Below are positions 36,318-45,666 of a stretch of 64,000 nt of DNA, in pieces. Source of the stretch: Campylobacter lari (GTDB lineage: Bacteria > Campylobacterota > Campylobacteria > Campylobacterales > Campylobacteraceae); the NCBI RefSeq assembly GCF_900638335.1, contig NZ_LR134508.1, positions 930,001 through 994,000 on the forward strand, given 5' to 3'. The notes below the pieces were generated by a model that was not told the DNA's origin, did not search any database, and saw nothing but the letters and a program-made list of their open reading frames with translations. Numbering within the stretch: the stretch's first letter is position 1; each line of letters begins with the position of its first letter. The position numbers were made by a program, and so were the translations under genes.

Positions 36318-37490
36318 TTACTTAATTACAGGAGCTTTATATGCTAAAAATACAAAAATATTAAGTATTATAGCTACAACCATAAGCATGATAAAGCCTA
36401 AAGTAAAATTTCCAAAGCTATCATGAAGCATGCCTATAATCCAAGGTGCTTGAGCTGCTATTAAATACCCTATACCTTGTGACATAGCAGAAAGTTTAGC
36501 TGCTATAAAAGAATTTGAACTTTTTATAGCAATAAACAATAATGAAATTGTAAAAACGCCACTAGATGCAAAACCTAAAAAAATAGCTGCTAACAACAAC
36601 GCTAATTTTACATCACAAAAAAACACCAAAACAAAACTTAAAACATATAAAAAACCCAATATTATAATAACAAAGCTCTTAGCACGAACTCTTAGTTTTC
36701 CTAAAACAATAGGCAATAAAAACGCCACAGGCATACCTATGATTTGAGAAAGTAATAAAACATTAGAACCAAAATCAATTCCAAAACCTTTTTCACTTAT
36801 CATCACACTAAGCCAAGCAAAAAGACTATAAGATAAGAAACTTTGTAGCCCCATTACAATGGTAACTTTCCAAGCTGTTAAATTTAAAAAAAGATTTATT
36901 TTATTGATATTTTTCTTTTTAGGACGCAATAATCTTTTATTTTTTAAATGCGGAAAATAAAAAATCAAAGCAATCAAAGCTAAAACAACCCAGAAAAACA
37001 TAGCCTGAGGTACTTCAAAAATTTTAAGTAAAGGGAGTGATAAAGCTACACCAGCAATTGAAGATAAACCTATGATAGATCCATATAAACCCATTATTTT
37101 ATAAGTATTTTTTACAAATTTTTCTTTTACAAAAGAAGGTAATAAAACATTAGCTATTGCAATACCCGCTCCAATTAGAAAAACCCCAGAAAATAAACCT
37201 ATATTACCCCCATAACTTCTAATAAACTCTCCAAAAACAATCAAAATTAAGGCGAAAAACAAAGCTTTAATTTGCGAAAAATACGCTACAAAAAACGATA
37301 TAAGACCAAAAGCTATTAAAGGTAAGGTTGTTAGCATACCTGCTAAAGTAGAATTGATATTGTAATATTCTTGGATATATTCTATCATAGGACCTATAGA
37401 GGTTACAGGTGCTCTTAAATTTAAAGCAAGGGTAATTACAACTAAAATATTAATCCAAAAGAATTTTTTATATGAAATTTGTGTATGCAT
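36318..37490 (-). CDS. MFS transporter, CynX/NimT-like
   Basis: This 390-residue, 12-helix major facilitator protein has the opening block of the CynX/NimT/YeaN group (NLRAPVTSIGPMIEYIQEYYNINSTLAGMLTTLPLIAFG in two adjoining pieces). E. coli relatives carry cyanate or 2-nitroimidazole, but the substrate here is unknown. It lies directly after the small nap-linked membrane gene (2 bp between stop and start) and before the TPR gene, a place where I recall no transporter in C. jejuni. It may be read through from the nap operon. Confidence 0.85.
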   Translation of the reverse strand: MHTQISYKKFFWINILVVITLALNLRAPVTSIGPMIEYIQEYYNINSTLAGMLTTLPLIAFGLISFFVAYFSQIKALFFALILIVFGEFIRSYGGNIGLFSGVFLIGAGIAIANVLLPSFVKEKFVKNTYKIMGLYGSIIGLSSIAGVALSLPLLKIFEVPQAMFFWVVLALIALIFYFPHLKNKRLLRPKKKNINKINLFLNLTAWKVTIVMGLQSFLSYSLFAWLSVMISEKGFGIDFGSNVLLLSQIIGMPVAFLLPIVLGKLRVRAKSFVIIILGFLYVLSFVLVFFCDVKLALLLAAIFLGFASSGVFTISLLFIAIKSSNSFIAAKLSAMSQGIGYLIAAQAPWIIGMLHDSFGNFTLGFIMLMVVAIILNIFVFLAYKAPVIK

Positions 37491-37492
37491 GA

Positions 37493-37660
37493 TTATTTTT
37501 GATTTAATATATTTTCAAGGTATTTTTGTTTATCTTGCTTAGTATCTTTTTGTTTTATTTGCTTTTGTTCTTTTACTACTTCATTTTCCTTAGAAAAATA
37601 AAAATGATCAATAATAAAAATAGAAGATATGATCGCTATCAAAGGTATTAAAAAAATCAT
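37493..37660 (-). CDS. Small membrane-anchored protein of the nap operon
   Basis: This 55-residue protein starts MIFLIPLIAIISSIFIIDHFYF, a single membrane helix, followed by a very charged Lys/Gln/Glu-rich tail (KENEVVKEQKQIKQKDTK). It starts 2 bp after napD. C. jejuni has a small hydrophobic gene at the same place after napD. Its role in nitrate reduction is unknown; possible ones are maturation or anchoring. The short gene is supported by position, a clean reading frame and the tight spacing to both neighbours. Confidence 0.75.
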   Translation of the reverse strand: MIFLIPLIAIISSIFIIDHFYFSKENEVVKEQKQIKQKDTKQDKQKYLENILNQK

Positions 37661-37662
37661 AA

Positions 37663-37998
37663 TCAATACTTTCTAAAGACATTACCATAGTATTCTATAT
37701 TATCTTTTTTTAAATTTTCATCAAAAGTATTTGCCTCAAAATTTGCTTTTAAAATTTTTTCTCTTTCTTCGTCTAAATCCTGATAAGAAAAAACCATATT
37801 AATACTCACTACCCCATCAAGCTGTTCTAATTGTTTATATGCTTTTAGCTCATCATCTAAATTTTCACTTTCTATTACTACTATAACTTTTTCATCCTGA
37901 GCTAATTCCACGCTACAGCAAGGTGTTTTTTGAATTTGCTCTTTGAGTTTTTCTAATTTTTCTTCTTTAGTTAAAATCAACACACTAGAAAGATTCAT
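37663..37998 (-). CDS. napD: NapD, nitrate reductase maturation chaperone
   Basis: NapD binds the twin-arginine signal peptide of NapA and delays export until the molybdenum cofactor is in place. This 111-residue protein has the ferredoxin-like pattern of NapD (LSSVLILTKEEKLEKLKEQI and LEQLDGVVSINMVFSYQDLDEE). Its C-terminal extension of about 25 residues is longer than in E. coli. It overlaps napL by 14 bp. Confidence 0.88.
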   Translation of the reverse strand: MNLSSVLILTKEEKLEKLKEQIQKTPCCSVELAQDEKVIVVIESENLDDELKAYKQLEQLDGVVSINMVFSYQDLDEEREKILKANFEANTFDENLKKDNIEYYGNVFRKY

Positions 37999-38911
37999 CT
38001 ATACTCCAAAATATAATTTTGTTTTCATAACCTGCGCTAATAAACTCATGCTCGTTTAAAAATATAAGATATTCTAGCAAAAAATCTTTATTTTGGAATT
38101 TTTTTATCGTTTTTAAATTTTTAGTATCTATAAGTTCTATAATATTTTTTTCATTATCTCCAAAAACTGCTATTGAGCCATCTTTATTTAAAGCACAAGT
38201 ATAAATTAAAAAATCTCTTTCTATATTTTTTTCTTGGTCATTTTGCACTATACCTAATTTTCTATCAGTGCTACAGCTTGCAATAATTGTGTTTTTAAAA
38301 TCAAGTTGATAGATATTATCCTTATGAATACCCTTATAATTTTTTATTTTTTGCCATTTCTTCACATCAAAAAGTATTATTTCGCCACTTTCAAAACCTG
38401 CCACTAATTGAGTTTTTGTTTCATTTAAAACCACATCACTTAAGCTTGAACTAGAAAAAGTAAAATTTTTTACAACACTTTTTGTTTTTAGATCAAAAAG
38501 CTCTATATTAGAACCTAGCAAGGCCAATAAAATAGTATTATCATCTAAAAACAAAGCCTTTTTTACTCCATCATTAGTTAAATCATAGCTTAAAAGTTGT
38601 TTATTTTTGTAAACATGTAATTTTTTGCTTCCAAAATCACCTTCACTTAAAATCAAAATAGCCCCATTTAAGTAATCAATACTATAAATTCTAGGGCTAA
38701 GATTTTCTTCGTAAAAATTTTTAATCTTATCAAGTTGAGTAATTTTTTGCATTTTTTTATCTTTAATGAAATATTGGTTTATTTCTCCATTATCAAGTCC
38801 TATAAGCAAACTATTATCAGTAAGTTTTAAAGCATTTAAATTTGAATCAAGTTTAAGCTCATAGCTAAATACATAAATACTCACTAACAAGATTAAAAAT
38901 ATTTTTTTCAT
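37985..38911 (-). CDS. napL: NapL, periplasmic beta-propeller protein of nitrate reduction
   Basis: This 308-residue protein has a signal peptide (MKKIFLILLVSIYVFSYE) and WD40-like repeats (SLLIGLDNGEINQYF, TQLVAGFESGEIILFDVKKW, TIIASCSTDRKLGIV, EFISAGYENKIIFW). NapL is found only in epsilonproteobacterial nap operons, where it is needed for full activity, but its exact job is not known. It lies between napB and napD. Confidence 0.85.
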   Translation of the reverse strand: MKKIFLILLVSIYVFSYELKLDSNLNALKLTDNSLLIGLDNGEINQYFIKDKKMQKITQLDKIKNFYEENLSPRIYSIDYLNGAILILSEGDFGSKKLHVYKNKQLLSYDLTNDGVKKALFLDDNTILLALLGSNIELFDLKTKSVVKNFTFSSSSLSDVVLNETKTQLVAGFESGEIILFDVKKWQKIKNYKGIHKDNIYQLDFKNTIIASCSTDRKLGIVQNDQEKNIERDFLIYTCALNKDGSIAVFGDNEKNIIELIDTKNLKTIKKFQNKDFLLEYLIFLNEHEFISAGYENKIIFWSIDESF

Positions 38912-38915
38912 AATT

Positions 38916-39434
38916 TTATTTTACACCTTCATTTAAAACATCTAAGAAATTAGATTTTTTCTTTGATTCCTCGCTTTTAAATTTAGCTTCAAAGCTATTT
39001 CCCACTAAAGGTTTAGCATCACTTTGTGGTACATGACATTGCGTACAATTAAATCTTGCATCACTTACCATATCTTTAGTAGATTTATTTTTTCTTAAAT
39101 CAAAATAATGGCTACTTGGAAGTGCTGTCGCAGCTAAGTCTTTTGCTACTGCTTTATCATGACAACTTAAGCAAATATTATTATCTTTAGTAATTGGAAG
39201 CATATCCTCTAAAGTATGTGGAATCAATGGCGGAGCGTTTTCAAATGACCTCTCAATCAAAACAGATTCGCCAGCTAAAGCTTGAGAGTATTTAGCATCC
39301 AACAACTCTACATTTTCACTTTCTAAACTTGTTTTTCTTAAACCTATATCTTTTGAATCAACACTTTTAACAGCAAGCCCGCAAGCACTTATTAAAACAG
39401 CTGCTGCTAAGGATAAAAAGATTTTATTTTTCAT
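38916..39434 (-). CDS. napB: NapB, di-haem electron-transfer subunit
   Basis: NapB is the periplasmic di-haem cytochrome c that feeds electrons to NapA. Haem motifs CLSCH (88-92) and CTQCH (130-134) are present, with additional His ligands around H73 and H109. The signal peptide ends in LISAC (Cys18), which fits a lipobox, so the mature protein could be lipidated. Ordinary NapB is soluble. It has 172 residues and overlaps napH by 11 bp. Confidence 0.92.
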   Translation of the reverse strand: MKNKIFLSLAAAVLISACGLAVKSVDSKDIGLRKTSLESENVELLDAKYSQALAGESVLIERSFENAPPLIPHTLEDMLPITKDNNICLSCHDKAVAKDLAATALPSSHYFDLRKNKSTKDMVSDARFNCTQCHVPQSDAKPLVGNSFEAKFKSEESKKKSNFLDVLNEGVK

Positions 39435-40215
39435 TTTCTCTCCTTAAATTTATTATACTAAAACCTAAAGCATCATCACCGCAAACATCAATACATTTCC
39501 CACATCTAATACATTCACCTGATTTTACATCTTGATTTTCTTTACCTATCATCCAAAGTACTTGCTTTTCAGGACATACTCCAAGACATTTATAACACTT
39601 AGTGCATTTTTGTAAGTTATATCTTACTTTTAGCAATGAAAAATGCGAACTTAAAGCCCAAAAAGCCCCTAAAGGACAAAAATACGAACAAGTAAATCTT
39701 GGACTAAAAAATGTATCTATACAAAAAATAATCAAAGCTACAAAGAGCCAAGAAATACCACCGAAAATAATCCCTCTTTGGATTATTCCTATATAAGAAA
39801 ATTCCTCAAAAACAGGAAAAGAAAAAAGAAAAGAAAAGATCAAAACAAAAGCCAAAACATAATAACGCAAATTTTTATTTACATTAAAAACTCTTGCTTG
39901 ATTAAAGCCTAATTTATTTCTAATAAAATAGGCAAAATCAGTAATGATATTTACAGGACAAACCCAAGCACAAAAAGCTCTTCCAGCAAAAATAGCATAA
40001 AATAAAAACACTATCAAAGCACCACTTAAAGCCATTAAATCTACTTGCAAACTTGCTAAAGCAAGTTGAATAAATGCAAAAGGATCGCTTAGTGGCACCG
40101 AAGAAAATAAAACCGAAGAGCTTAAATTTCCTTTTAATATAAAATTAAATACACCAAAAGAAAAAAAAGTTAAAATAGACAATTGCACTATTCTTCTTAA
40201 AATAAGATACTTCAT
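39424..40215 (-). CDS. napH: NapH, membrane iron-sulfur quinol oxidase subunit
   Basis: NapH takes electrons from menaquinol and passes them to NapG. The 263-residue protein has four membrane helices, the cytoplasmic CAWVCPVN and CSYFCPLG motifs (CX3CP) and two C-terminal [4Fe-4S] sites (CTKCYKCLGVCP and CIRCGKCIDVCG). It overlaps napG by 4 bp and napB by 11 bp. Confidence 0.95.
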   Translation of the reverse strand: MKYLILRRIVQLSILTFFSFGVFNFILKGNLSSSVLFSSVPLSDPFAFIQLALASLQVDLMALSGALIVFLFYAIFAGRAFCAWVCPVNIITDFAYFIRNKLGFNQARVFNVNKNLRYYVLAFVLIFSFLFSFPVFEEFSYIGIIQRGIIFGGISWLFVALIIFCIDTFFSPRFTCSYFCPLGAFWALSSHFSLLKVRYNLQKCTKCYKCLGVCPEKQVLWMIGKENQDVKSGECIRCGKCIDVCGDDALGFSIINLRRENEK

Positions 40216-40961
40216 AGCAATTCCCCATCATTAAGATAATCTTTAGCCTTATTTTTATTGAAATTTTTATCTGTGTTTACATCTTGTAAACGTTTTTCAT
40301 CTTTTTCATCCCAACCTTTGATGTAATTATCCCCAGCTTTTCCTAAAACAAATTCTCTAGGTAAAACTTTAATGGCTGCTTTTTGTGTTATACAAGCTTT
40401 TTCACAAATCCCACATCCAACACACACTTCATGATCTACCACAGGTAGTAAAAATGCATGCTTTGCTGTTCTTTCATTGTGTTTTGTTTCAAGTTTTAAT
40501 GCTTTATCCATTAGAGGACAAGCTCTATAGCAAGCATCACATTGAATTCCCCAATAAGCAACACAACTTGCACTATCAATTATAGCTATACCCATTTTTG
40601 TTTTATAAATTCCATCTTTTTGCTCTAGATATTTATGATCTAGAGCATTTGTAGGACAATCTCTTATACAAGGTATATCCTCACATAACCTGCAAGGATT
40701 TTCTCTTGCTACAAAAAAAGGTGTGCCATTTTTAGCACTATTTTTTAAATTTGCTAGCTTTAAAACATCATAAGGACAGGCTTTTACGCAAAGTCCGCAT
40801 CGTATGCATTTTGATAAAAATTCTTTTTCATCATCTGCTCCAGGAGGTCTTAAAAAATACTCCTGGTTTGAGCTAAATGCTAAACTTGCCAAAAATGCAC
40901 TTCCGCTTCCTATGCATAAAAGCTTAAAAGCAAAGGCTAAAAATTCTCTTCTATTTTTCAT
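40212..40961 (-). CDS. napG: NapG, periplasmic iron-sulfur subunit
   Basis: NapG is a Tat-exported ferredoxin-like protein with four [4Fe-4S] clusters that works with NapH in quinol oxidation. Its 249 residues begin with the twin-arginine motif NRREFLAF. Cluster motifs are CIRCGLCVKACP, CRLCEDIPCIRDCP, CDACYRACP and CVGCGICEKACI. It starts 2 bp after napA. Confidence 0.95.
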   Translation of the reverse strand: MKNRREFLAFAFKLLCIGSGSAFLASLAFSSNQEYFLRPPGADDEKEFLSKCIRCGLCVKACPYDVLKLANLKNSAKNGTPFFVARENPCRLCEDIPCIRDCPTNALDHKYLEQKDGIYKTKMGIAIIDSASCVAYWGIQCDACYRACPLMDKALKLETKHNERTAKHAFLLPVVDHEVCVGCGICEKACITQKAAIKVLPREFVLGKAGDNYIKGWDEKDEKRLQDVNTDKNFNKNKAKDYLNDGELL

Positions 40962-40963
40962 TT

Positions 40964-43738
40964 TTATGCTTTAGTAATTTTTACGGCACATTTTTTGAAA
41001 TCTGTTTGATTAGACAATGGACAAGTTGCATCTAGTGTAACTTTGTTTATATATACATTTTCATCAAACCAAGGCACATACACAAGGCCTTTAGAAGGTT
41101 TATTTCTACCACGAAAATCTACTCTAGCTTTTACTTTACCACGGCGTGATTCTACCCATACGATGTCGCCTTGATTGATTTTCATAGCCTTAGCATCATC
41201 TTCATTCATATAACAAAGTGCTTCAGGTACCGCACGGAAAAGTTCAGGAACCCTCATAGTCATAGTTCCACTATGCCAATGTTCTAGAACCCTACCAGTA
41301 CATAACCAGAATGGATATTCTTTGCTTGGTCTTTCAGGTGCTTTCATGAATGGTCTAAAGAAAATTTTTACTTTGTTTTTTAAACTATATTTTTCTTTAG
41401 TTTGTGGAGCTAATAAATCTCCTTTTGGTAATTCTTTGGCAAAATCACCATAAAACGCAAAGTCTGAATTTGGAGCGGCTTTTTTAGCATAATAATCAAA
41501 TTTAGTATTAAATCTCCACTGGGTTTCTTTACCATTTACCACAGGCCATCTTAAACCTCTTACTTTATGGTAAGTATCAAAATCAGCTAAATCATGCCCA
41601 TGACCTAAACCAAATTTGCGGTATTCTTCCCATAGATATTTTTGTACAAAAAATCCATATCCATTAAATTCTTTACCATCACTGCCTATAACTTTTCTCT
41701 CATCGCCAAATACTTCAGAATTATCAAATCCTTTTGCGATACTATCTTTAGCTTTGAAAGATTTTGCTTCTTTATTAGCAAATAATACATCATATAAAGT
41801 ATCATCTTCACTATAACCCATAGCCTTGGCTTCTTCTAAAACACTTGGCAAGGTAAGTTTATCATTTACCTTAGTTTCACCCCAAACTTCTTTTATTTTA
41901 AAGCGTTTTGCAAATTCCATAATTTGCCAAGTATCGCTCATAGCTTCACCCACAGGTAATACTTGTTGTTTCCAGTGTTGAGTTCTTCTTTCAGCATTAC
42001 CATAAGCACCCCATTTTTCATAAATCATAGCACTTGGTAAAATTAAATCTGCCACCTTAGCACTAATTCCTGGGTAACAATCACTCACAACGATAAAATT
42101 ATCCATTTCTCTAGCTGCTGCTATCCAGTGATTTGCATTAGCAGTGTTTTGCCAAGGATTATTTACTTGCACCCAAGCAAATTTGATATTTCCATCTTCT
42201 AAATCTCTCATGATTTTTAAATATGGAGCACCTGGTTTAGGATTGATTGTTTTTGCAGGAACTTTCCAAATTTTTTCACTAATTTCTCTGTGTTTAGGAT
42301 TTGCAACCACCATATCAGCAGGTAAACGATGTGAAAAAGTCCCTACTTCTCTTGCGGTTCCACAAGCACTTGGTTGCCCTGTCAATGAAAACGCACCATT
42401 TCCTGGTTTTGCTTGTTTACCAAGTAAAAAATGCACCATATAAGCTTGCTCGTTCACCCAAGTACCTCTTGTGTGTTGATTAAAGCCCATAGTCCAAAAA
42501 CTTACAACTTTTCTATTTTTTTCTATATATAAATTTGCTAATTCTTGAAGTTTTTTCTTAAATTCTTCTATACTTTCATCTTCATTGCCTTTAGCAACTT
42601 TAGCAACATAATCAAGCGTATAAGGCTCTAAAGCTTTTTTGAAATCTTCAAATGAAATTTCCCAATGTGCATCAGGAACACTTTGGTGTTTCATTTCAAA
42701 TTTATCGCCTGCTTTTACCCCTAAATAAGCCAAAGATACTGCTTCTTCTTCATCTACAATAATAGCATTTTGTTTTGCTACAGTATCTTTTTCACTTGCT
42801 TTAAATTTAGGATGGTTTGGATTATTTCTCATTCCATAACCAATATCAGCATAACCTGTTGTAAAAATACAATGTTTTTCAATAAATTCTTTATCCATAG
42901 CTTCAGGATGATTATAAACAATCTCTCTAGCGATATAATTCCAAATAGCTAAATCAGTATTTGGCTTAAAAATAATTTCAGTATCTGCTATATGAGAGGT
43001 TCTATTAGAAAAAGTAGATAAATTAACGATTTTAACTTTATCTAAATTACTTAATTTTCTATCACTTACTCTTGACCATAAAATCGGATGCATTTCTGCC
43101 ATATTTGCACCCCAAGTAATAATAGTATCAGTAAGCTCTATATCATCATAACAACCAGAAGGCTCATCAACTCCAAAAGTTTGCATAAAACCAACAACAG
43201 CACTAGCCATACAATGGCGTGCATTTGGGTCTATATTGTTGGATCTAAAACCAGCTTTTACTAATTTTGCAGCAGCATATCCTTCTTGTATAGTATATTG
43301 ACCGCTTGCAAAAATTCCAATACCTTCAGCACCTTTTTCTTTATAAGCTTTTTTAAATTGTTTTTCCATTTCATCAAAAGCTCTTTGCCAAGAAACTTGT
43401 TGGAATTTTCCTTTTTTATCAAACTCACCTTTTGCATTTACACGAAGTAAAGGTGTTACTAAACGATCTTCTCCATACATGATTTTTGCATTAAAATAAC
43501 CTTTAATACAATTTAATCCACGATTTACTGGAGCTGCTGGGTCTCCTTTTACGGCAACAATTTTACCATCTAAACTTGCAACTAAAATTCCACAGCCTGT
43601 ACCACAAAATCTACAAACAGCTTTATCCCAACGCCATTTATTCTCAGTATTTGCAAGCACACTACTTGGAGCACTAAGACCTGCAACACCACAAGCACTA
43701 GCAATAGCGGTATTTTTAATGAAGTCTCTTCTGTTCAT
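40964..43738 (-). CDS. napA: NapA, periplasmic nitrate reductase catalytic subunit
   Basis: NapA reduces nitrate to nitrite in the periplasm. It carries a molybdenum bis-MGD cofactor and one [4Fe-4S] cluster. The 924-residue protein has a Tat signal peptide ([10 protein letters not shown]), cluster cysteines 42, 45, 49 and 77 (CX2CX3CX27C) and the Mo-binding Cys176 in NARHCMAS. The length is about 100 residues over E. coli NapA, as in other epsilonproteobacteria. It heads the operon napAGHBLD. A perfect inverted repeat lies just upstream at 43758-43786. Confidence 0.97.
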   Translation of the reverse strand: MNRRDFIKNTAIASACGVAGLSAPSSVLANTENKWRWDKAVCRFCGTGCGILVASLDGKIVAVKGDPAAPVNRGLNCIKGYFNAKIMYGEDRLVTPLLRVNAKGEFDKKGKFQQVSWQRAFDEMEKQFKKAYKEKGAEGIGIFASGQYTIQEGYAAAKLVKAGFRSNNIDPNARHCMASAVVGFMQTFGVDEPSGCYDDIELTDTIITWGANMAEMHPILWSRVSDRKLSNLDKVKIVNLSTFSNRTSHIADTEIIFKPNTDLAIWNYIAREIVYNHPEAMDKEFIEKHCIFTTGYADIGYGMRNNPNHPKFKASEKDTVAKQNAIIVDEEEAVSLAYLGVKAGDKFEMKHQSVPDAHWEISFEDFKKALEPYTLDYVAKVAKGNEDESIEEFKKKLQELANLYIEKNRKVVSFWTMGFNQHTRGTWVNEQAYMVHFLLGKQAKPGNGAFSLTGQPSACGTAREVGTFSHRLPADMVVANPKHREISEKIWKVPAKTINPKPGAPYLKIMRDLEDGNIKFAWVQVNNPWQNTANANHWIAAAREMDNFIVVSDCYPGISAKVADLILPSAMIYEKWGAYGNAERRTQHWKQQVLPVGEAMSDTWQIMEFAKRFKIKEVWGETKVNDKLTLPSVLEEAKAMGYSEDDTLYDVLFANKEAKSFKAKDSIAKGFDNSEVFGDERKVIGSDGKEFNGYGFFVQKYLWEEYRKFGLGHGHDLADFDTYHKVRGLRWPVVNGKETQWRFNTKFDYYAKKAAPNSDFAFYGDFAKELPKGDLLAPQTKEKYSLKNKVKIFFRPFMKAPERPSKEYPFWLCTGRVLEHWHSGTMTMRVPELFRAVPEALCYMNEDDAKAMKINQGDIVWVESRRGKVKARVDFRGRNKPSKGLVYVPWFDENVYINKVTLDATCPLSNQTDFKKCAVKITKA

Positions 43739-43757
43739 TATATCCCTCGTTATTGTT

Positions 43758-43786
43758 TATTTATGTATATAAAGAATACATAAATA
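43758..43786. promoter_or_regulatory. Inverted repeat upstream of napA
   Basis: Perfect 11-bp arms, TATTTATGTAT (43758-43768) and ATACATAAATA (43776-43786), are separated by 7 bp. The element ends 20 bp before the napA ATG. It could be an operator for a dimeric regulator or an RNA hairpin in the leader. I do not recognise the site. Confidence 0.55.
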
Positions 43787-43891
43787 TAATATTACTATGA
43801 TTAGTTTAAATCTAAATTATAATAAAGAATATTTTATAAGTATTTATAAATAGGAGTTTTTTAGTATTTTTTAATATTTGTTTGCATATTA

Positions 43892-43917
43892 AAAACGCTA
43901 GTTAATTCTAGCGTTTT
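43892..43917 (-). terminator. Terminator after flgG
   Basis: A 10-bp perfect stem (AAAACGCTAG / CTAGCGTTTT) with a 6-nt loop is formed by the last codons and stop codon of flgG and the bases beyond. The arm in the downstream direction ends in TTTT, so it should stop flgG transcription before the napA promoter. Confidence 0.75.
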
Positions 43918-44702
43918 AATTGATTTACAATTCCAAGCATATCATCACTTGTAGTAATAGCTTTTGAGCCTGCTTCATAAGCTCTTTGTCCTGTAATAAG
44001 ATCAGTCATTTCTTCTACAAGTTGTACGTTACTAAGCTCTACAAACCCATGTTTGATAACAGAAAATCCATTCTCGCCTGCTATACCTGCAATTGGTGCG
44101 CCACTTGCATCAGTTTCTACTAAAAGATTATCTCCTAAAGCATGCAAGCCTGCTGGGTTAATAAAATTTACAAGTTCAATTTGACCTATTTGGGTTTCAG
44201 CTGTATTTCCTGGCTGCATTACTGAAACCGTTCCATCACTTGCTACGTTAATAGCTGTAGCATCCTCAGGTATAGTCATTTCCGGCAAAAGTCTATAGCC
44301 ATCTGAATTTACAATATTTCCTTCAGCATCTTTGGTAAATTGACCATTTCTAGTATAAGCTATAGTTCCATCAGGCATTTGAATTTGGAAAAAGCCATTA
44401 TTACCAGCAATTGCCATATCAAGACCTGAAGTTGAAGTTTGTTTTAAACTACCTTCGCTAAAAATTTTACTCACAGCTGTCACTCTTGAACCAAGACCCA
44501 CTTCTATACCACTTGGGTGTTTTGTGGTGCTTGAGGTTGAAGTACCTGCATATTTCATCGTTTGATACATCAAATCTGCAAATTCTGCACGCGATTTTTT
44601 ATAACCTACTGTATTAACATTTGAAATATTATTTGAAGTTACATCAATTTGTGTTTGTTGCGATATCATCCCTGATGCTGCTGTGTATAATGATCTTAAC
44701 AT
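43908..44702 (-). CDS. flgG: Flagellar distal rod protein FlgG
   Basis: FlgG builds the distal rod of the flagellar basal body. It has 264 residues, with the rod/hook N-terminal motif (MLRSLYTAASGMISQQTQIDVTSNNISNVNTVGYKKSR in sequence) and the C-terminal helix (QLVEEMTDLITGQRAYEA). It follows flgG2 with 17 bp between. It has no signal peptide because it is exported by the flagellar type III system. Confidence 0.96.
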   Translation of the reverse strand: MLRSLYTAASGMISQQTQIDVTSNNISNVNTVGYKKSRAEFADLMYQTMKYAGTSTSSTTKHPSGIEVGLGSRVTAVSKIFSEGSLKQTSTSGLDMAIAGNNGFFQIQMPDGTIAYTRNGQFTKDAEGNIVNSDGYRLLPEMTIPEDATAINVASDGTVSVMQPGNTAETQIGQIELVNFINPAGLHALGDNLLVETDASGAPIAGIAGENGFSVIKHGFVELSNVQLVEEMTDLITGQRAYEAGSKAITTSDDMLGIVNQLKR

Positions 44703-44719
44703 TTTATCTATCCTTAGTT

Positions 44720-45532
44720 TTATTTAGTACTTGCTAATTTATTAATAGCTTCTTGATTTAAATCATCCATATGAGATGTCATAACTTTTTGATACATCTC
44801 AACCATCCTATTTGCTTCTATTAATCCTACCATTTCTGTAACTGGATTAACATTTGATCCTTGAGTAAAACCCTGCTTTATGGCATTTGAATTTGGCAAA
44901 TCTCTAATTTTGCTTAAAGTATCAATTTTGTACATATTATCACCATCTTTTTGCAAATCTCTTAAATCGTCAACTTGTGCAACGAATAATCTTGCTATAT
45001 CTTGATTAGACGCACTAATGATTCCATTTTTATCTACATTAATAAAAGAAGTAGAATCTCCTATGCGTATGCCATCATTTTCAGGATTATTAAAATAATC
45101 ACTGCTTAAGACTCTATATCCTTGACGATTTACCAAATATCCCTCATCATCAAGCTGGAAATTTCCATCTTGGCTTAATCTTACTTCGCCATTATTTGTT
45201 TTAATTAAATAAAAAGTATCTTCACGAGTAAGAGCTAAATCCAAAGGATTATGCGTCATTTTCATAGAACCTACGCTAAAATTTGTATAGACGTGATTAA
45301 CTTGTGGAACTCTATCTATAGTTGTATTTACAAATCTTGCAGCATCTCTTGTGTGATTTTGTATAGGTAACTCATCTTGAGTTTCTTTAAAAATCCTTTT
45401 AAAATCTGCAATAACAACATTATCTCTTTTATAGCCACTTGTATTTACATTTGCTAGGTTATTAGTTACAACATCTAAGCGATTAAACTGCGTAACCATA
45501 GCACCAGTGGCTTGATAATACCCATTTTGCAT
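44720..45532 (-). CDS. flgG2: Flagellar rod protein, FlgF-type (annotated flgG2)
   Basis: This 270-residue protein is the proximal rod component. It shows NNLANVNTSGYKRD near the N-terminus and PVTEMVGLIEANRMVEMYQKVMTSHMDDLNQEAINKL at the C-terminus, interrupted by a variable middle. Campylobacter genomes name it flgG2 but it does the job of FlgF. A textbook sigma-54 promoter lies 37 bp upstream, so this two-gene unit is a middle-class flagellar operon. Confidence 0.92.
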   Translation of the reverse strand: MQNGYYQATGAMVTQFNRLDVVTNNLANVNTSGYKRDNVVIADFKRIFKETQDELPIQNHTRDAARFVNTTIDRVPQVNHVYTNFSVGSMKMTHNPLDLALTREDTFYLIKTNNGEVRLSQDGNFQLDDEGYLVNRQGYRVLSSDYFNNPENDGIRIGDSTSFINVDKNGIISASNQDIARLFVAQVDDLRDLQKDGDNMYKIDTLSKIRDLPNSNAIKQGFTQGSNVNPVTEMVGLIEANRMVEMYQKVMTSHMDDLNQEAINKLASTK

Positions 45533-45568
45533 TGTTTTTCCTAACTAAAATCTTAATTTTTAACTAAC

Positions 45569-45589
45569 AAAGCAAAAGTTGTTCCAAAA
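45569..45589 (-). promoter_or_regulatory. Sigma-54 promoter of flgG2-flgG
   Basis: On the minus strand the sequence TTTTGGAACAACTTTTGCTT has GG and GC exactly 10 bp apart (GG at 45584-45585, GC at 45572-45573). This fits the Campylobacter RpoN consensus and places the genes under FlgSR/RpoN control. Confidence 0.9.
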
Positions 45590-45666
45590 TGTTTTTATTT
45601 GTTTTTAATTAATCTTTAGGCATAATATTTAGTTTTACACTCATTACTTAAATACAAGGGGTATCC

